From contig JAJFLQ010000085.1 of assembly GCA_021772615.1 (NCBI GenBank), forward strand, positions 1 through 64,000: DNA of 64,000 nt. The letters run 5' to 3'. A program made the translations under genes and the position numbers. The DNA is from Verrucomicrobiota bacterium (GTDB lineage: Bacteria > Verrucomicrobiota > Lentisphaeria > JABSQK01 > JAJFLO01). Under the pieces are notes generated by a model. It worked only from the letters and a program-made list of their open reading frames with translations, did no database searches and was not told the DNA's origin. Positions 44,032-53,717 of the stretch are shown here, one piece after another; position 1 is the stretch's first letter, and each line of letters begins with the position of its first letter.

Positions 44032-44982
44032 TTAACAGGCTTGAATTCGATGTTCATCATCGGCCAACTGCGGCGGGCCCAGATGTTTCACGAGATCGTG
44101 GTGAGCCACCTTTCTGGTAATATAGGATGCCAGGCCGCGCTCAATGAATGCGAGCATTGCCGCGTTGTCATCGTTCGTCATCCAGCCAGCGAACTCGCTG
44201 CTTCGCATATACGGCTGATGACGGTGCACGCTTTCAATTATCAGCAGCGTCCCGAGTCCAAATTTCCGGTATTCAGGCCGAACAAATAACCGCTCGTATC
44301 GCAGCAGATTCGGCGACACTCGGACGGTAATGAACCAGCCGATCAGTTGACCATGATGACGCAATACCACCGTGGTGTCATGATCATACGACGATCCCGC
44401 CACAGGCCACACGCCGTCATAAAGTGGACTCCGCAGGTGTTCCGTCTGCAGCAGCGCCAATTCATCTTCCGAAACCGTCGACCAGGGCTCGATCGCGAAA
44501 CCAGCGGGTAATACGGGGCGACGCATCCATGGCGCGCGAACCAATCTCCTGCCATCGGCCTGGGAAATACTGTATATGGTACGTGTTCTGGTCTCGTCCC
44601 ACCCCTGTGTCTCAAATAGATGCTTCAGAATCGGTGTCGACGGTCTCGCCCCCAAATAGAACGCGTGGAGCGAGTTGCAGCCACGAAGCTGAGCCTCGTC
44701 CGTGAACCGCCGAAGCAACGTACTGCCGATGCCATTGCGACGGGCGTGCCTGGCAACGTATATGGAGGTAATACCGCCTTTCTTCGACACCGGATTTACA
44801 TATCCCAAAATCAAGCCGCAGCCGTGATCGTGACGGTCACAGCCGAACGCCAACGTAGCTCCCTGGGGATTGGCTTGCTGAAGCACGGAGCCATTTGCAG
44901 GCGACACAAGATGTTCATATTTCCCGACGATCTTGCGATCGACAATCTCGATCTTGTGTTCCGACGTATCAGCGAGCATCAC
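44032..44982 (-). CDS. Tandem GNAT acyltransferase, candidate polyketide-to-peptide ligase
   Basis: 316 residues with two GNAT domains. The first has ITSIYVARHARRNGIGSTLLRRF (pyrophosphate-binding R/Q-x-x-G-x-G/A) near residue 75-95. The second has YERLFVRPEYRKFGLGTLLIIE near 230. The start overlaps the PKS stop by 4 nt (ATGA), so the two are translationally coupled. In goadvionin biosynthesis a two-domain GNAT enzyme joins a PKS acyl chain to a RiPP N-terminus, and in selidamides GNAT maturases acylate Lys or Orn side chains. This protein would be the equivalent here; direct evidence is lacking. Confidence 0.82.
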   Translation of the reverse strand: MMLADTSEHKIEIVDRKIVGKYEHLVSPANGSVLQQANPQGATLAFGCDRHDHGCGLILGYVNPVSKKGGITSIYVARHARRNGIGSTLLRRFTDEAQLRGCNSLHAFYLGARPSTPILKHLFETQGWDETRTRTIYSISQADGRRLVRAPWMRRPVLPAGFAIEPWSTVSEDELALLQTEHLRSPLYDGVWPVAGSSYDHDTTVVLRHHGQLIGWFITVRVSPNLLRYERLFVRPEYRKFGLGTLLIIESVHRHQPYMRSSEFAGWMTNDDNAAMLAFIERGLASYITRKVAHHDLVKHLGPPQLADDEHRIQAC

Positions 44983-47900
44983 AATGCACTCAGTTCCAAA
45001 CGTTCATTCAATGTGCCGCCAAGTCTTTCGACGGTGGCGCCAAGCATCAGGTCCGTCGGAGATAACTGGACGCCAAAGGTCGTTCGGATCGATGATATCA
45101 ACTCGGTGGCCAACAACGAATCGAGCCCAAGCTCCGTTAACGGACGCTGAATATCAACCTCATCGGCGGAGACTCTCAGCACCGATGCAAGCTGCGTGCA
45201 TAGCAAATCCTGGATCTTTTGTAAACGGTCGTCTCCCTCGCCCAGGTCCAGTGAACGCGGCAGGGGCAAGTCATGTTCCGGATCGTTTCCGGCACAATTC
45301 ACGAATCTGGGCGACCGTGCCGACACCGGGTTCGATTCCTTCCATCGCGACCAGTTCACATCCATCACACCAATCTGCGACGGTTGGTGAGCGAAGATAT
45401 AGTCCATCGCTGTCAGTAGATTGTCGGCGGAAGCCGGCCTGATACCAAGATTGTTGAGCAGAACGCGTGCATCGTCGTTGTCTGCGACCATGCCGACATC
45501 GGCCACAGCACCCCAGTTGACGCTTGTGGCCGGCAAGCCCGCATGGTTTCGGTATCGGGCGAGCTCATCCATGAAGGCATTCGCGGCGGCGTAGTTTCCC
45601 TGGCCCGGGGTCCCCAGAATCGCAGTCACCGAGGAACAGAGTATGAAAAAATCAAGCGGCGTGTCAAGCGTTGCAACGTGCAGATTCCATGATCCGTCGA
45701 TTTTTGGTGCAAGCACGTGTTTGAAGGCATCGACATCCATCTTCGCCAACCAACGGTCGTCGAGAATGCCGGCGGCATGGATGATCCCGGCCAGGGGCAG
45801 GCCGGAGTCGCGAATCGCAGCGAACATCTCTTCGACCTCATCCAATCGAGATACATCCGCCTTATGTATATGGACCTTGCATCCTGCTTCCCTCAATGAT
45901 TGCACCCGTTCCTCTGCCTGGGCCGTCGCGGCGCCACGGCGACTGGCGAGAAGGAGATGGCGGGCGCCGCGCTGAACCAGATCGCGCGCCAGAGCGAAAC
46001 CGAACCCGCCCAATCCGCCAGTGACGACATAGGTTCGATCCGACGATATGGGATTGCGCTGTGCCGGGACGATCGATACCGGCCGCCGCCGCATTTTTAC
46101 CTCGATCCGACCGATGTGACGTGCCTGCTCCATCTGGCGGAACGCGTCCGCGACATCGGCGGCTGCAAAGGCCTCGATAGGCAGCGGCTTAAGCGTACCG
46201 TCGATCAAGCCGGAGCGGATGTCGCGCAATATCTGGTATACAAAATCCCGACGATCCAGGGCCATTCGATCCAGATCCACCGCCGCGAACGTAAGGTTCT
46301 TATTGAACGGACGCAGCTGAAGTCCGTTATCTTCATCGATATCTACCTTGCCGATTTCTACAAAGCGACCGTAGGCCGCCATAATGGACAGGGTCTGGGC
46401 GAGTGCGTCGCCGGTCAGTGAATTCAGCGCCACGTCGACCCCGTGACCATTCGTAATCGCCATGATTTCGTTGGCGAACGACAAGGATCGCGAATCAAAG
46501 ACGTGATCAATGCCCATTGACCGCAGGTATTCTCGCTTTGTTTCCGATCCGGCCGTAGCGAATATCCTGGCGCCCACGGACAACGCGTAATTCACCGCTG
46601 CCAAACCGACACCACCTGTCGCCGAATGAATAAGGACAGCTTCATTTTTTCGTAGGCGTGCAACCTCCCGCAGACTGTACAATACCGTTAAATAGGGTAC
46701 GAAAACGCCTGAGCCTTCCAGGGAAAGCTCGTCCGGAATTCGCAAGATATAGTTTTCGTCGATCGACATCGTGACGGATGTACCAAAACATCCGGTGCCG
46801 GCCAGCGCCACAACCACCTTGTCGCCACATTGAAATTCGTGAACGTCTGTGCCGATGGCGGCAACGACACCGGTACACTCCACACCGATGCGGTCACCGA
46901 CGAATGTTCCCTCGATAACACGCGCTGAAAGCATACCCTTGGCTTTCAACACATCCTTGTAATTCAGTGGCACGGACTCGACGCGAATGGCGATGTCCCG
47001 AGGTCCCGGAGCAGATGGGGCCGTCTCTCGCCAGTGCAGACTGCCTAGTACCCCGATTTCACGGACGGCCAACTCGAAATCGACATCGTCGCTACCTGAT
47101 ACATTCTGACGTGCATTCGACCGTATCGAGGCATCAATCGGGGACAGGCGACGGACGAAAACCTGGCCTTTTCGGATACCAATTTCTTCCTCGCCACCCG
47201 ATTCTATCACCGGAATCAACTTTTCCAGACTTTCGTCGGTCGCATCGATATCGATCAGTTGGCAACTGCAGGCCGGGAACTCCGACATAATGACGCGCCC
47301 CAGCCCCCAAATTGCGGACGGTCCAATATGCCCCAACGGATCGTCGGCCGGCATGTGGACGGATGCCTGAGAAAGAAGGACCAATCGAAAATCCGCATGC
47401 TGCTCGGAAGCGGCCGTCATCAGGTTCGCGATTGTCATGCACACCGATGCCTGGTGGTCAGCGGAGGGGCCACCCGACGTATGCTCTGCATCACAGATGT
47501 AGAGCGCTCCGCGCACATCCTGCACGTCAGGCCCCGCCATCAACGTCTTCATTGCATCAAGATTTCCCGGCCGATCGCAGCACAATACGCCGGGGCCGGC
47601 GGCGCCTGTGTTCGCATGGAATACGTGGATACACCGCAGTCCTCCGTTGGCGAATACCGCGGTGATCCGGTCACTGGTGGCAGCGGTATCCGCGAATATC
47701 AACCACGAACCGAGTTTCGGATTCTGCTTATCGATGTGGAATTGGGATGGATTGTCAGCAGGCGTCCAGTCGAAGGCGTACAACCAGTCATCGTACGCAA
47801 CAGGCGTGACCATGCCCGGTCGGTCCAGACGGCGGCATCGAACACCGGAAAGTTCGGCGCATAGTTCACCCTGGTCGTCGCACAATTTCAGTTCGCCAAC

Positions 47901-50900
47901 AAGGTCGTCTTTCGTATGGTCCGTAACTCTGGCGTGTCCAACACATTCCCGCGGTGGCGACCGATAGATTATGATGTGCCCGATCTCAACGGGTACGTAT
48001 GTCGAGGTTTCCTTATCGCTGAATGGCGCGGCCGCAACCAGCAAACCCTGAAGTGCTGCATCCAGAACTGTGGGGTGGAGAAAATAATCCTTGTAATTGC
48101 TCAGGAGTGCGTCATTCAGTCGGATCGTGAGAAACGCTTGATTGCTTCCGCGATGAACCGTCTGCAGGGCTTGAAACGCGGGGCCGTACGCAAGACTGTG
48201 GCGGCGTAATTCCGCATAAAGTGCGTCCCGATCAACGGGCGTGGGACATGTGTTCCTGAGATCATCCAGTCGAAGTGGTCGCGGTACTCCGAGTTTGCCG
48301 TGAAGCCGACGACCACTAGCATTGATCGACCATGTCTTACGCTCATGAGAATGGGTACTATTAATCGCCCAGCTTCGATCGTTTTTATTGTACGACGTCT
48401 GGAGAATCGTTGCATCGCCGGTTCCGCGCATCACCAGCATCGAGGTAAACGCAAGTCGCTGCAGCATGACGGATCGGTCGCCGGCAATCTGGTGCGCCAG
48501 CGCCAGGGCCATTTCCACGTATGCGGCAGCAGGGAATACGACGGAATCCGCAATCTTATGGTCGCTCAGAAACCCATGATTCGCGGTATTCAGCTCGACT
48601 TCCCAGGCATCAACCGCGGTGTGCAGACGGTGCCCGAGCAATGGATGGACATCGCCCTGCAGGCGATCGGTGCGCGACGCCTCGGATTCCAGAAAATAGG
48701 ATTTGCGTTGAAACGGATACGAAGGGAGTTTGACGTATCGGCCGTGGTCGCCACAAAATCGACACCAGGCAATGCAAACGCCCGCGCAGTACATCTTACC
48801 CATGGTTTCCAATAGGCACTGCCGGTCATCACGATCTCGGTTCAGCGAGAAAAATGTATGGCTGTCGACCCCCTCCGTTACGGCCCCACTTTGAATGTCG
48901 TGACCGAGAACGGGATGGGCGCCAATCTCCAGAAACGATGAATATCCGTCCCGAAGCAGCTGCCTGATCGCAGCGGCGAATGCAACGGTTTCTCTCAAAT
49001 TTCGCCACCAATAGCGAGCATCGTGCAGCGGCTCGCACACTTCGGTGCCAAGGACAGTCGAATACAACCGCCGGTCCGGTGCGCGCGGACATAGTGCGCC
49101 GAGAACGTCCATAAGCTCGTCGGCCAGAGGATCCATCTGGTCGCTGTGATAGGCAACGTTTACATCAAGAAATCGATTGAATACATCGGCATTGTTGAGC
49201 GACTCAGAGATCGTGCCAAGGACGGTCGAATCGCCGGAAAGCACGACTGACGTCGTGCTGTTCACCGCCGCCAATGCGATTCGGCCTTTCGCTTTCGCGA
49301 CCTCTTCACGAGCAGCACCGCGATCTATCGCCGCCATCAGCATGCTTCCCTGACCCTTTAATGATTGCTGCAACCTGCTGCGATGGTAACTGACAGCAAC
49401 AGCCTCCTCGAAGCTCAATGCTCCGGCGACGTAGGCCGCCGCCACTTCTCCGACACTATGACCAACGATGGCATCGGGCTGCACCCCCCACGACGCCCAC
49501 AAGTCGGTGAGTCCCACCTGGATTGCAAAATTGGCAGGCTGCGCGACCTCTGGCTGCGAGATTCGCGAGTCCGATTCGTTCTTCAATAACTCATCGATCA
49601 ATGACCATCCGGACTGACTTCGAAAGGCGCTGTCACAGCGGGAAACCGCGTCACGAAACACCGGTTCAGACTGCAGCAGCGACCGGCCCATAGACCACGA
49701 CTGCGGGCCCATGCCGGAATATACAAAGACAAGTTTCGGGGGATTACTGGGGGCACGGCCCGACGCCGCAGTCGTTTCAGGATCTGCCCGTTGAACCCGC
49801 CGGAATTGCTCGAGCAACTCCGACCGGGTCGCTGCCGGCGCCGCGATGCGGTGCGGGTGGTGCGTACGTCGAAGCAAGGTAGTATGGCACAGGTCGTGAA
49901 TCGAGGCTGATTTTCCCGACGCGTCAGACTCGAGAAAGTCGATCATGTTAGCGACCATCTGGTCGAGTGCGTCCGTGTTGCATGCAGACAGGGTGATCAT
50001 GGTTGGCGGGGCGCCCTCTGCGGCAGAGTTCCGATTGTGTGCCTCCGTATCGTTTGATTCGTATCCCTGGACGATGGCGTGGGCGTTGGTGCCGCCGTAA
50101 CCGAACGCATTCACACCTGCAATTCTGGGACCATCCACATCCGGCCAGGGCTCGGCGGCGGTCGGGATGCGAAGACGCAGGGCATCAAAATCAATCGCGG
50201 GATTCGGCGTGCGGAAATGCAGGTTCGGCGGAATTTGTCGGTGTTGCAAACTCAGAACGGTCTTGATAAGACCGGCAACACCGGCAGCGGCCTCAAGATG
50301 ACCGATATTGGTTTTTACGGTGCCGATGAGGCAGGGAGCGTCTTGACGTCGGTTCAGCCCGATTATCGTCCCAAGGGCGCGGGCTTCGGCCGTGTCGCCG
50401 GCTTGCGTGCCGGTGCCGTGAGCCTCGACATATTGGATGTCGGTCGCGGCGATGCCGGCTTGGCCGTACACCGATTGTAGAAGTGCTTCCTGGGCCGACC
50501 GGTTCGGCAAGGTGATTCCCGGTGTGTGCCCATCCTGATTCACGCCGGTATTGCGGATGAGCGCATATATTCGGTCGCCGTCATCGATAGCTGCCGATAA
50601 TCGCTTCAGAATTACGATCCCGGCGCCTTCGCCGCGACCGTAACCGTCGGCCGTCGCATCGAACGCCTTACACCGTCCGTCTGGTGAAAGGAAACGTCCC
50701 TTTGCCATCATAATCGAGTACTCGGGCCGAAACATCACGCTGACACCGCCACAGACGGCCAGAGAAACATCACCATTCCAGATGCCGTTACACGCGTAAT
50801 GCAAGGCAACCAGGGACGACGAACACGCGGTATCAATCGTGATACTTGGACCCCGAAAATCGAAGGTATGGGACACACGGTTGGACAGCATGGCCATCGA

Positions 50901-51365
50901 AACGCTTATGGCAGTGTGCGTACCAATAAGATGGCGATTCAGGACATTCAGCTGTGCGGTCAGATTGTCCAGCGTGAACCCACCGATATAAACGCCCGTC
51001 GGTGTACCCTTAATAGTCTCCATTGGAATGCCGGCGTCTTCCAGCGCGTGCCAGACGACCTCCAGGAGCAGGCGTTGCTGGGGATCGAGAAACTCGGCTT
51101 CGCGCGGAGAAATCCCGAAGGCGGACGGATCAAATTGATCCATCGGCACTGTGAGAAATCCACCGCGACGCACGTATGATTTCCCGGGCTTGTCAATCTC
51201 CGGATCATAGAACTTGTCGCTGTTCCAGCGATCTGCCGGCACGTCCACGATGGCATCACCGCCGTACTGCAGCAGCTCCCAAAAGGCCGTCAGATTGTTC
51301 GCGCCGCCGGGAAAACGGCATCCCATTCCGACTATGGCAATTGGTTCTTTGTCATAACGTTTCAT
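44979..51365 (-). CDS. Single-module highly reducing type I polyketide synthase (KS-AT-DH-ER-KR-ACP)
   Basis: 2128 residues. KS: IDTACSSSLVALHYAC (Cys about 182), VEAHGTGT and KTNIGHLEAAAG. AT: VYSGMGPQSW and GHSVGEVAAAYVAG (active Ser). DH: ANHGFLSDHKIADSVVFPAA and VLDAALQGLL. ER: PLNYKDVLKAKGM and HSATGGVGLAAVNYAL. KR: VVTGGLGGFGFALARDLV and GQGNYAAANAFMDELA (active Tyr). ACP: LTELGLDSLLATELIS (phosphopantetheine Ser). No methyltransferase and no thioesterase are present. A full reducing loop in one module suggests iterative synthesis of a saturated chain. Release is probably by the coupled GNAT protein. Confidence 0.93.
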   Translation of the reverse strand: MKRYDKEPIAIVGMGCRFPGGANNLTAFWELLQYGGDAIVDVPADRWNSDKFYDPEIDKPGKSYVRRGGFLTVPMDQFDPSAFGISPREAEFLDPQQRLLLEVVWHALEDAGIPMETIKGTPTGVYIGGFTLDNLTAQLNVLNRHLIGTHTAISVSMAMLSNRVSHTFDFRGPSITIDTACSSSLVALHYACNGIWNGDVSLAVCGGVSVMFRPEYSIMMAKGRFLSPDGRCKAFDATADGYGRGEGAGIVILKRLSAAIDDGDRIYALIRNTGVNQDGHTPGITLPNRSAQEALLQSVYGQAGIAATDIQYVEAHGTGTQAGDTAEARALGTIIGLNRRQDAPCLIGTVKTNIGHLEAAAGVAGLIKTVLSLQHRQIPPNLHFRTPNPAIDFDALRLRIPTAAEPWPDVDGPRIAGVNAFGYGGTNAHAIVQGYESNDTEAHNRNSAAEGAPPTMITLSACNTDALDQMVANMIDFLESDASGKSASIHDLCHTTLLRRTHHPHRIAAPAATRSELLEQFRRVQRADPETTAASGRAPSNPPKLVFVYSGMGPQSWSMGRSLLQSEPVFRDAVSRCDSAFRSQSGWSLIDELLKNESDSRISQPEVAQPANFAIQVGLTDLWASWGVQPDAIVGHSVGEVAAAYVAGALSFEEAVAVSYHRSRLQQSLKGQGSMLMAAIDRGAAREEVAKAKGRIALAAVNSTTSVVLSGDSTVLGTISESLNNADVFNRFLDVNVAYHSDQMDPLADELMDVLGALCPRAPDRRLYSTVLGTEVCEPLHDARYWWRNLRETVAFAAAIRQLLRDGYSSFLEIGAHPVLGHDIQSGAVTEGVDSHTFFSLNRDRDDRQCLLETMGKMYCAGVCIAWCRFCGDHGRYVKLPSYPFQRKSYFLESEASRTDRLQGDVHPLLGHRLHTAVDAWEVELNTANHGFLSDHKIADSVVFPAAAYVEMALALAHQIAGDRSVMLQRLAFTSMLVMRGTGDATILQTSYNKNDRSWAINSTHSHERKTWSINASGRRLHGKLGVPRPLRLDDLRNTCPTPVDRDALYAELRRHSLAYGPAFQALQTVHRGSNQAFLTIRLNDALLSNYKDYFLHPTVLDAALQGLLVAAAPFSDKETSTYVPVEIGHIIIYRSPPRECVGHARVTDHTKDDLVGELKLCDDQGELCAELSGVRCRRLDRPGMVTPVAYDDWLYAFDWTPADNPSQFHIDKQNPKLGSWLIFADTAATSDRITAVFANGGLRCIHVFHANTGAAGPGVLCCDRPGNLDAMKTLMAGPDVQDVRGALYICDAEHTSGGPSADHQASVCMTIANLMTAASEQHADFRLVLLSQASVHMPADDPLGHIGPSAIWGLGRVIMSEFPACSCQLIDIDATDESLEKLIPVIESGGEEEIGIRKGQVFVRRLSPIDASIRSNARQNVSGSDDVDFELAVREIGVLGSLHWRETAPSAPGPRDIAIRVESVPLNYKDVLKAKGMLSARVIEGTFVGDRIGVECTGVVAAIGTDVHEFQCGDKVVVALAGTGCFGTSVTMSIDENYILRIPDELSLEGSGVFVPYLTVLYSLREVARLRKNEAVLIHSATGGVGLAAVNYALSVGARIFATAGSETKREYLRSMGIDHVFDSRSLSFANEIMAITNGHGVDVALNSLTGDALAQTLSIMAAYGRFVEIGKVDIDEDNGLQLRPFNKNLTFAAVDLDRMALDRRDFVYQILRDIRSGLIDGTLKPLPIEAFAAADVADAFRQMEQARHIGRIEVKMRRRPVSIVPAQRNPISSDRTYVVTGGLGGFGFALARDLVQRGARHLLLASRRGAATAQAEERVQSLREAGCKVHIHKADVSRLDEVEEMFAAIRDSGLPLAGIIHAAGILDDRWLAKMDVDAFKHVLAPKIDGSWNLHVATLDTPLDFFILCSSVTAILGTPGQGNYAAANAFMDELARYRNHAGLPATSVNWGAVADVGMVADNDDARVLLNNLGIRPASADNLLTAMDYIFAHQPSQIGVMDVNWSRWKESNPVSARSPRFVNCAGNDPEHDLPLPRSLDLGEGDDRLQKIQDLLCTQLASVLRVSADEVDIQRPLTELGLDSLLATELISSIRTTFGVQLSPTDLMLGATVERLGGTLNERLELSAL

Positions 51366-51702
51366 GTCGGGACGTTAGCTACCGTGCTTGCGTGTTCAGT
51401 AAAATGTCCGAGGAATTCGAGGCGGGAATGACCGCGTGGTGCAGAACAAGCAGGATAGATGAGCCTGGCACCGGATCCGGACTGCGAATAATGGCTGTTT
51501 GCGGCCGAATTTCAAGGCGTGGTGATACCGAGACGAGGTTCGAGATAGAGCATCGCGTCTCCGGGTCGTCGGGGACGCCGACGCTCCAAGGGGTATCGTG
51601 CAACCCAGAGATTTCGGGTGCCTTTTGTAATTTCCGATTTCCAGCGCCTTGCCGGCACGACGAACCCCAGTCTTATCATCACACCAAGATCAGGCGCGGC
51701 GA
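51366..51702. other. Upstream region of the PKS operon
   Basis: About 51476-51530 is a diverged copy of the element upstream of lanM (GGACTGCGAATAATGGC versus AATTGCGAATAATGGC). About 51560-51645 is a diverged island repeat, copy F (GGGTCGTCGGGGACGCCGAC, TTTCGGGTGCC). The promoter of the PKS-GNAT operon must lie in this gap; no clear -35/-10 pair is seen. The repeat marks the right boundary of the natural-product island. Confidence 0.5.
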
Positions 51703-52107
51703 TTAGTCGTTGCCTGCATCGTCTGTTTGGATTGTGCTTTTGGGATAGTATTTAACCCCTGGAATGTCGCTGAAATCAGCATCCTGAGTCCAAAGGATTG
51801 CGTCCCTGGCCTGGGCAGCTGCCAAAATCATACTATCTGCCATCGGCAATCGATACCGCAAACTCAAGCGCGCACTTTCCACTGCAAGTCGTGGTGTAAT
51901 TTCAATAATTTGCCCCTGACTCATCGCCGCGTATGCCGCCAGAGCATCTTCCTCCCCTGATTCACGGAGTAAGACCTTAAATACCTCATAAATAACCACA
52001 GTCGGAATAATTAGCTCGTCGGGAAATTCCAAAAGTTCAGCGAATTGATCAGCATTACTTTCGTTGGCGAAAAAAGCGAGCCAGGCAGAAGAATCAAGTA
52101 AATTCAT
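51703..52107 (-). CDS. vapC: VapC-like PIN-domain toxin
   Basis: 134 residues. MNLLDSSAWLAFFANESNAD carries the first Asp, TVVIYEVFKVLL the conserved Glu, RYRLPMADSMILAAAQ the third Asp, and WTQDADFSDIPGV the fourth acidic site. It is a Mg-dependent endoribonuclease toxin of the VapC type. The ATG overlaps the antitoxin stop by 4 nt. It is the first gene of the tRNA-Met-associated accessory block. Confidence 0.88.
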   Translation of the reverse strand: MNLLDSSAWLAFFANESNADQFAELLEFPDELIIPTVVIYEVFKVLLRESGEEDALAAYAAMSQGQIIEITPRLAVESARLSLRYRLPMADSMILAAAQARDAILWTQDADFSDIPGVKYYPKSTIQTDDAGND

Positions 52108-52310
52108 ACTCGGTCTTCCTCGCGGGCAATCGAGGTGTCAATGCCTTTTGCAAATCCACGCAACTCAGAAATTTTACGTTTCGGAACCAACTCTATACGG
52201 CCGTTATATTCCAAAACCTGCAATTTCTGACCGGGCTTCAGAGAAAGAGATTCCCTTACAGGACGAGGGATTACGACTTGGAATTTTTGGGATAAGGTAA
52301 CGGTTGGCAT
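52104..52310 (-). CDS. vapB: AbrB/MazE/SpoVT-type antitoxin (VapB-like)
   Basis: 68 residues from the ATG at 52310 behind GGAGAT. MPTVTLSQKFQVVIPRPVRE and SLSLKPGQKLQVLEYNGRIELVP form the swapped-hairpin AbrB DNA-binding fold. The tail ISELRGFAKGIDTSIAREED is the toxin-neutralising region typical of VapB. It is coupled by a 4-nt overlap to the PIN toxin. It probably autoregulates from 52311-52544, where no other gene is seen. Confidence 0.88.
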   Translation of the reverse strand: MPTVTLSQKFQVVIPRPVRESLSLKPGQKLQVLEYNGRIELVPKRKISELRGFAKGIDTSIAREEDRV

Positions 52311-52544
52311 AACGATCTCCATCGATTGGTCTTTTGTAAGACAATAGTTCCTTCGATACAAAAGACAAGCAGGAACTTATAGCCAACGACGAGCGCACCT
52401 GCGGCGCAGGTGAGCAGCGGATTCACCGCTGCTGTCGAAGCCAAATGGAGACGGACGAAAGTAAATCGAGTCCCGTTGTGATTAGTGAAAGTAGAAGCCA
52501 AAGCGCCAGGGACTATCGCGCTTTGGTAAGGAAATTGAAGAAAT

Positions 52545-53384
52545 ATGGCCACCACACTTGAGCAAAGAATCGCCAACGCAGCGTCTGGTAAATCAAAACT
52601 GAGTATTGACCCGGTTGCGACCAACAATAATGCAATCTTACACGTACCTCTGCGCAACATCGAGGCGGATGAGACTCAACCCAGAAAAGACTTCGGCAAT
52701 CTCGAAGGGCTCAAAGCTTCGATCGACGAACACGGAGTAATATCGCCGATTATTATTTCACCGAACGGCAGTGGCCGATATCGAATTATCTCTGGTGAAT
52801 GGCGTTACCGTGCGTCAAGAGAACTGAATCTCGACGCAATAACCGCCATTGTCCGAAACGTCGAGGACCAGCATCGTCTCGAACTCCAGATCATAGAGAA
52901 CCTACACCGCAAAGACCTCAACCCAATCGAAGAGGCCAAATCCTATCGGCGCTTGATGGACGAATTCAATCTCAACCAGGCAGACGTCGCGCAGCGGGTG
53001 GGCAAATCCAAATCTTCGATTAACGAAATACTCCGACTCCTGGATCTTCCTCCGGACGAGATTGCCGAACTTTGCTCATACGATGACATTCCGAAGTCCG
53101 TGTTATTGGAAATTGCCAGGATTCGCGAACCTACTGAGCGGTTGGTGCTCCTGAATCGTGCTAAGGCGGGAAGATTGACAGTAAAGCAAGCACGGCGTTA
53201 ACGGAATCGCCTTCGTGAAAAACCAGCGACTACCGGAAAACCAAAATCTCATCGGTTTGCAGTAACCCACGGAGAGGTGACAATAAAACTGCGAATGGGT
53301 TGCCCAACCATAAAGGAGATGAAATGGGCGCTCAAGGAAGCCCTCGAACAGCTTGGGGAACAGGGGACGACAGAGACCCAATGA
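52545..53384 (+). pseudogene. ParB/Spo0J-type partition protein interrupted by one in-frame stop
   Basis: Codons 1-218 give a ParB N-domain: VPLRNIEADETQPRKDFGNL, the catalytic-box-like SGEWRYRASREL, ENLHRKDLNPIEEAKSYRRL, and the HTH NLNQADVAQRVGKSKSSINE. A TAA at 53199-53201 ends the frame after KQARR. The same frame then continues for 60 codons (RNRLREKPATTGKPKSHRF, then VTIKLRMGCPTIKEMKWALK), resembling the C-terminal dimerisation domain. A single base change would explain the stop. Without ParA nearby, this is probably an island-borne ParB-like regulator. The shortened form keeps the CTPase/HTH part and might still function. Confidence 0.75.
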
Positions 53385-53390
53385 ACACCT

Positions 53391-53717
53391 TTACGACGTC
53401 AGCTTTGCACTAACATAACGATTGATGCTAACGCCTTGCTCGGCGGCTTCTGTCACAATTTTACGGTGTTGGCTGGGAGGGACGCGCACCATGAATTTTC
53501 CACTGTAGCTTCTTTCAGCTAATGGCTTGGGGATTTTTTCCCCATTCTCGGCCATATCTTCGACGATATCCTGGACCAGTTTCAGAACACCTTCCATTGC
53601 GGCGACAGGAGTTTCGTCGAGGTGTGACAAGCTCGGAAATTCTGTACAGAGGCCGACGTACTCTTTGTCATCTTCTGACCATGTCACCCGATACGTATAA
53701 TGTTCATGATTCATCAT
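53391..53717 (-). CDS. hicB: HicB-family antitoxin
   Basis: About 108 residues from the ATG at 53717; 53732 and 53714 are alternatives. The HicB fold: YTYRVTWSEDDKEYVGLCTEFPSLSHLDET, then the helix AAMEGVLKLVQDIVEDMAENG. The C-terminal RVPPSQHRKIVTEAAEQGVS resembles a ribbon-helix-helix DNA-binding domain (RYVSAKLTS end). The gene overlaps the end of hicA, so the order is toxin then antitoxin as in typical hicAB loci. It is convergent with the parB remnant. Confidence 0.87.
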   Translation of the reverse strand: MMNHEHYTYRVTWSEDDKEYVGLCTEFPSLSHLDETPVAAMEGVLKLVQDIVEDMAENGEKIPKPLAERSYSGKFMVRVPPSQHRKIVTEAAEQGVSINRYVSAKLTS

